Origin: Miscanthus floridulus
Lineage: Eukaryota; Streptophyta; Magnoliopsida; Poales; Poaceae
Reading direction: 5' to 3'
NCBI RefSeq assembly: GCF_019320115.1
Contig: NC_089584.1
Span: 72,323,533 to 72,387,532 of the forward strand
Length of the DNA: 64,000 nucleotides
In this document: piece after piece, positions 59,017 to 64,000 of the stretch
How the letters are laid out: each line of letters begins with the position of its first letter
Numbering within the stretch: position 1 is the stretch's first letter
Translations under genes and position numbers: made by a program
Notes under the pieces: model-generated
Told to the model about the DNA's origin: nothing
Databases searched by the model: none
Seen by the model: only the letters and a program-made list of their open reading frames with translations

Positions 59017-59789
59017 AGAAACTGCAATTCGCCTGTTATTTTCTTGGTAACAAGTGTTCTGCAATATGTGGAGAACACTAGGCTAAGTGCATCTGCAATC
59101 TGTGGCGAACATTAGACAAGGTAAAGGAGCGAGTTCAACATTAGACAAGTAGGATGATTGTAAGCATGTCTTTTTCGTAGATGAATATGAATTGCTGCCT
59201 TTTCGACCACTCTGGATTCTTTTTTGCTCTCCCTTTTTTTCTATAAAAACAACGAGCACTGACGTCCCTCCGAGCTCGCCTGCGCGCCGGAGCACCTGAG
59301 CACGAGGCGAGGGCGCGGGGCGAACCACCCCACTGGTTCACCGTGCACGAATGCACGATGCTGGAACGGCCTGATGCAGCACTATGCGCAGCCGATGGAG
59401 CGGGATCATTCGCGATGGAGGCTCTTTTGGAGAGCCAAATGGTGTACAGGATGATGACATATGATCACTACAGTAACTACTAATTTGCGAGACTTGATCA
59501 AGAGATATTCACCACAAAGAATGGGATACCGTTGCTCAATCACACAAGAACAATAAGACTAATTTTCATAAAACATAACCACATTTCCAGAATCATCTGT
59601 CAAATAAACATTTTTTGGGATCCTGTTCCAACGAAACTCCATAAACAACTCTACTGCATTATCCAACAGAACAGTCGAGATATGATACTCAGAATATCGA
59701 GACAGGAAACTATATAATAGCAAAATAGTTCAGGCGCTCCAAAATTATGCTTATATAGTACTAGAAAGCTACAGCTTTGTTCCAATACT
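59017..59789. other. Intergenic: convergent 3' ends, no gene seen
   Basis: The plus-strand hydrolase ends at 59016 and the minus-strand eL19 at 59790. 59017-59160 is likely the hydrolase 3' untranslated region and about 59480-59789 that of eL19. 59240-59420 is a GC-rich stretch with no recognised protein. Confidence 0.5.
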
Positions 59790-61745
<1,956 letters not shown>

Positions 61746-61872
61746 CTTCGCCGCCGCCGATAAGCTCTCGCTTCCGTGTACCTGTGGTGGTGTGGCGGCG
61801 TCCCAGGCGAATGCGGCAGGCGGCGCAGGGGACTCAAGTGTGGATATGTGGTGATACCTGATGCCATGGGGA

Positions 61873-61941
61873 TTAGGGTTTTGTGTGGGCTCTAAGGTGG
61901 ACCAGGCCTCCGTTCGCTCATTCCTATTGGGACATGGCCCA
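61873..61941 (-). promoter_or_regulatory. Telo-box and site II motifs of the eL19 promoter
   Basis: AAACCCTAA (minus strand, 61873-61881) lies about 130 bp upstream of the eL19 ATG, with TGGGCC on the minus strand at 61936-61941 and TGGGCT on the plus strand at 61886-61891. Telo-box plus site II (TGGGCY) pairs mark plant ribosomal-protein promoters and coordinate growth-linked expression. Confidence 0.75.
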
Positions 61942-62049
61942 TTTACAAAACAGCACAGCTGAACCGCGGCGGCGTTGACGAGCTGAAGCACGAGGGGAAG
62001 GTGCAGATGGGCAACGATTCATCGAGTGTGCCGAAAGCACTATAACATA

Positions 62050-62293
62050 GCCTTTGTTTAGTTCCAGAAATTTGGATTTCGGGGCTACTGTAGCACGTTC
62101 GTTTTATTTGGCAAATAGTGTTCAAACATAGACTAATTAGGCTCAAAACGTTCGTCTCGCAATTTCCCACCAAACTGTGCAATTAGTTTTTCTTTTCGTC
62201 TACATTTAATGCTCCATACACGGGCCGCAAACATTCGATGTGACAGGTACTGTAGCAACTTTTTTGGAAGTTGGGGTGAAACTAAACAAGGGC
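62050..62293. mobile_element. MITE with GCCTTTGTTTAGTTCC ends
   Basis: The left end GCCTTTGTTTAGTTCC pairs with the right end GAAACTAAACAAGGGC, with ATA on both sides. The interior carries GGCTACTGTAGCAC and GGTACTGTAGCAAC, hallmarks of a very common grass MITE. Confidence 0.8.
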
Positions 62294-62344
62294 ATAATAT
62301 CTCTGCAGACTAAACCTATCTAAGCATGGACTGTGGGGCTTATG

Positions 62345-62475
62345 TCCCATTCGCTGGTCTGAAACTTGACTGAAATTGGCTGAAAAATACTGTTCCGACT
62401 AAATTGTTGTGAGAGAAAAATATTGTTCCGGCTGGAAAAAGAAGCCGAACAAGCCAAATATAGGATAAGCCGAAT
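62345..62475. mobile_element. MITE of the GTTCGCTTG family, inverted copy
   Basis: Contains CCATTCGCTGGTCTGAAAC, GTTGTGAGAGAAAAATATTG and TTCCGGCTGGAAAAAG, the reverse complement of the words at 35400-35470. Confidence 0.65.
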
Positions 62476-63299
62476 ATGGGGTAAGATTGAGCAACAGTGG
62501 AGATGTCATAATTGTTTTCTTCTTTTAAACGCAGTGTAGACGTAAACAAAGTTAACAGAAGAAAAAAATGTTGTGCAACCTTATTTCTCTCTTTCTTCTT
62601 CTTTATCTCCGTATCATCAATTTCATATCAACATTGGGGTTCATCATTTACAAAGTTAATAGATGCCCGCCTATCATTTCTCAGTTTAATTAATTTTATA
62701 ATTAGGAAGATCTGATCCGATGCAATTTAGAAGAAAATATTAAACACCATTTAGCTTTGGCATGGCAATCCCTCTCCCACTCACGCACACCACTGCCCTT
62801 GAATCCAACGAAACAAGATCGTTTGATGTACGACTACGACACGAGGTGACATAGCCACTGACATGTGGGGTCGGATCCATACGAGGTGATTGTTTGGATG
62901 GAGAGTTTATAGATCTGTTTATGTAAATTTTTTAATACTGAATTCCTGGAGAACCAGTTTTAAGTTGTTAAAATTAAGATGATATTTATCGTAAATCATG
63001 TTTGGTATATAAATGAGAAAATTGGAGTTTTACTCCTATGGTAGATGAGTTTCGCTCAAATGCCAGCGAAGTTGTGGGCTTCGTTAGAATGCCTCTATGA
63101 AATGGGTCTTTCACACTATATTGCTATTTTAGATTTAAGCCAACTTTTAATCTTTTTCACCTCAGCTTTTGACTTGCTCTAACCATTTTGCCCTTGGGCT
63201 CATTACCCTTATCCTCTCATTCTCACACCTTCACGCGATCTTCTCTCTCGTGTCTCTCTCGTGTCGAACACAGGTGCAACTGCCGCTAGCATAGCCGGC
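62476..63299. other. No gene seen
   Basis: AT-rich sequence with no reading frame of note and no clear transposon ends. A CT-rich run (63215-63265) could be a leader, but no coding sequence follows before the next LTR. Confidence 0.4.
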
Positions 63300-64000
63300 T
63301 GTAAGGGATTATGACGCCCAAGAGGGGGGTGAATTAGACAACTTAAAACTCTAACTCTAAACTACGGTCTCTTTTTCTATCCTTAGTAAAAACCTATACA
63401 AAAGATAAACTATCTAAATGTGCAACTACGATTTTGCTAGTGTGTTGCTATCTCTACTGCAAAAAGAAGTTATGCAACCCATGTTCCAAACCTATCAACT
63501 AGCCTATCACTAAGCTAGGAAAGTAAAGCACAAACCAAGATCTCAATATAAATGCGGAAGCGAAAGAGTAAGGTAGAGATATGCAAACTCCCGTCGACGA
63601 CTTCGGTATTTTTACCAAGGTATCGAGAAGCGCGCAAGCGTCTCCCTAGTCCTCGTTGGAGCCCCTCATAAGAAATCCCTCGCAAGGGCCAAACTTCTGG
63701 TCGGGTAACTCCGTGGATAGCCCTAGGCCTTCCACACGCGCAAGTGGAGGCTTCGGTGTGCCTTTCGGCAAGCCTCTCTCGGACCGCTCCCCGCTGTCTT
63801 CACTATCAAGCTTCTGGCCAAACCATCACGGGCCTTATTCCCTTCGGTACACGATGGCGGTTACACCATAAACGCGGTTGGTATGATCTCATAAGACTAC
63901 AAGCACCTCCGATGTACAACAATGGTGCGCGCAAGGACCGAGTGGTAAGAGGTGTGCAAACCTCACTAAACACTAGGCCTAAACCTAGAGCAAACGCATA
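63300..64000 (-). mobile_element. Copia-like LTR, minus strand (cut by the window end)
   Basis: On the plus strand it begins TGTAAGGGATTATGACGCCC and continues AAGAGGGGGGTGAATTAG, the same word seen at the start of the LTR at 41947. On the minus strand this is the LTR 3' end. Further words (CTCCCTAGTCCTCGTTGGAG, ACCAAGGTATCGA) also match that LTR loosely, so it is a related family. Its other end is outside the window. Confidence 0.7.

Overview
The window is nuclear DNA from a grass (Poaceae, probably a panicoid such as the sugarcane/sorghum group; the species cannot be fixed by eye). The evidence is a cytosolic ribosomal protein eL19 gene with plant-type introns, Stowaway-type MITEs, SIRE/Maximus-like Ty1/copia elements with initiator-Met-tRNA primer sites, a chromovirus-type Ty3/gypsy element, a Mutator-like element (MULE) and a Helitron end. 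There are no prokaryotic features.

Layout: 1-4234 is a probable Ty3/gypsy LTR carrying a 13-bp minisatellite; it ends abruptly inside a copia element whose 3' internal part and 3' LTR follow (4235-6906). 6944-11892 is a non-autonomous gypsy element with matching 5-bp target duplications. 11898-14540 holds an LTR-like fragment and two MITEs. 14562-24530 looks like a three-level nest: a copia LTR, split by a Helitron, itself split by a complete chromovirus (15981-21869, target duplication CATGG). 24582-25408 holds Stowaway MITEs. 25501-34224 is an 8.7-kb MULE carrying three genes: a MURA transposase, a plant-mobile-domain protein and, convergently, a GRF zinc-finger protein. It sits about 60 bp upstream of a small membrane-protein gene (34288-36391). 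38291-59016 is an alpha/beta-hydrolase gene broken by about 18.7 kb of inserted DNA, which includes an antisense fragment of tRNA-His guanylyltransferase (THG1) and a complete 13.25-kb copia element (41947-55196, target duplication GCAAG). 59790-61745 is an intact five-exon eL19 gene on the minus strand. MITEs and another copia LTR close the window.

Only eL19 looks fully functional. The transposon genes are decayed, but the decay is patterned: in several reading frames the damage is almost all premature stops, mostly TAG where glutamine is expected, with few frameshifts, as expected from C-to-T deamination of methylated cytosines. The chromovirus shows a striking one-sided loss of CpG in one of its two LTRs.
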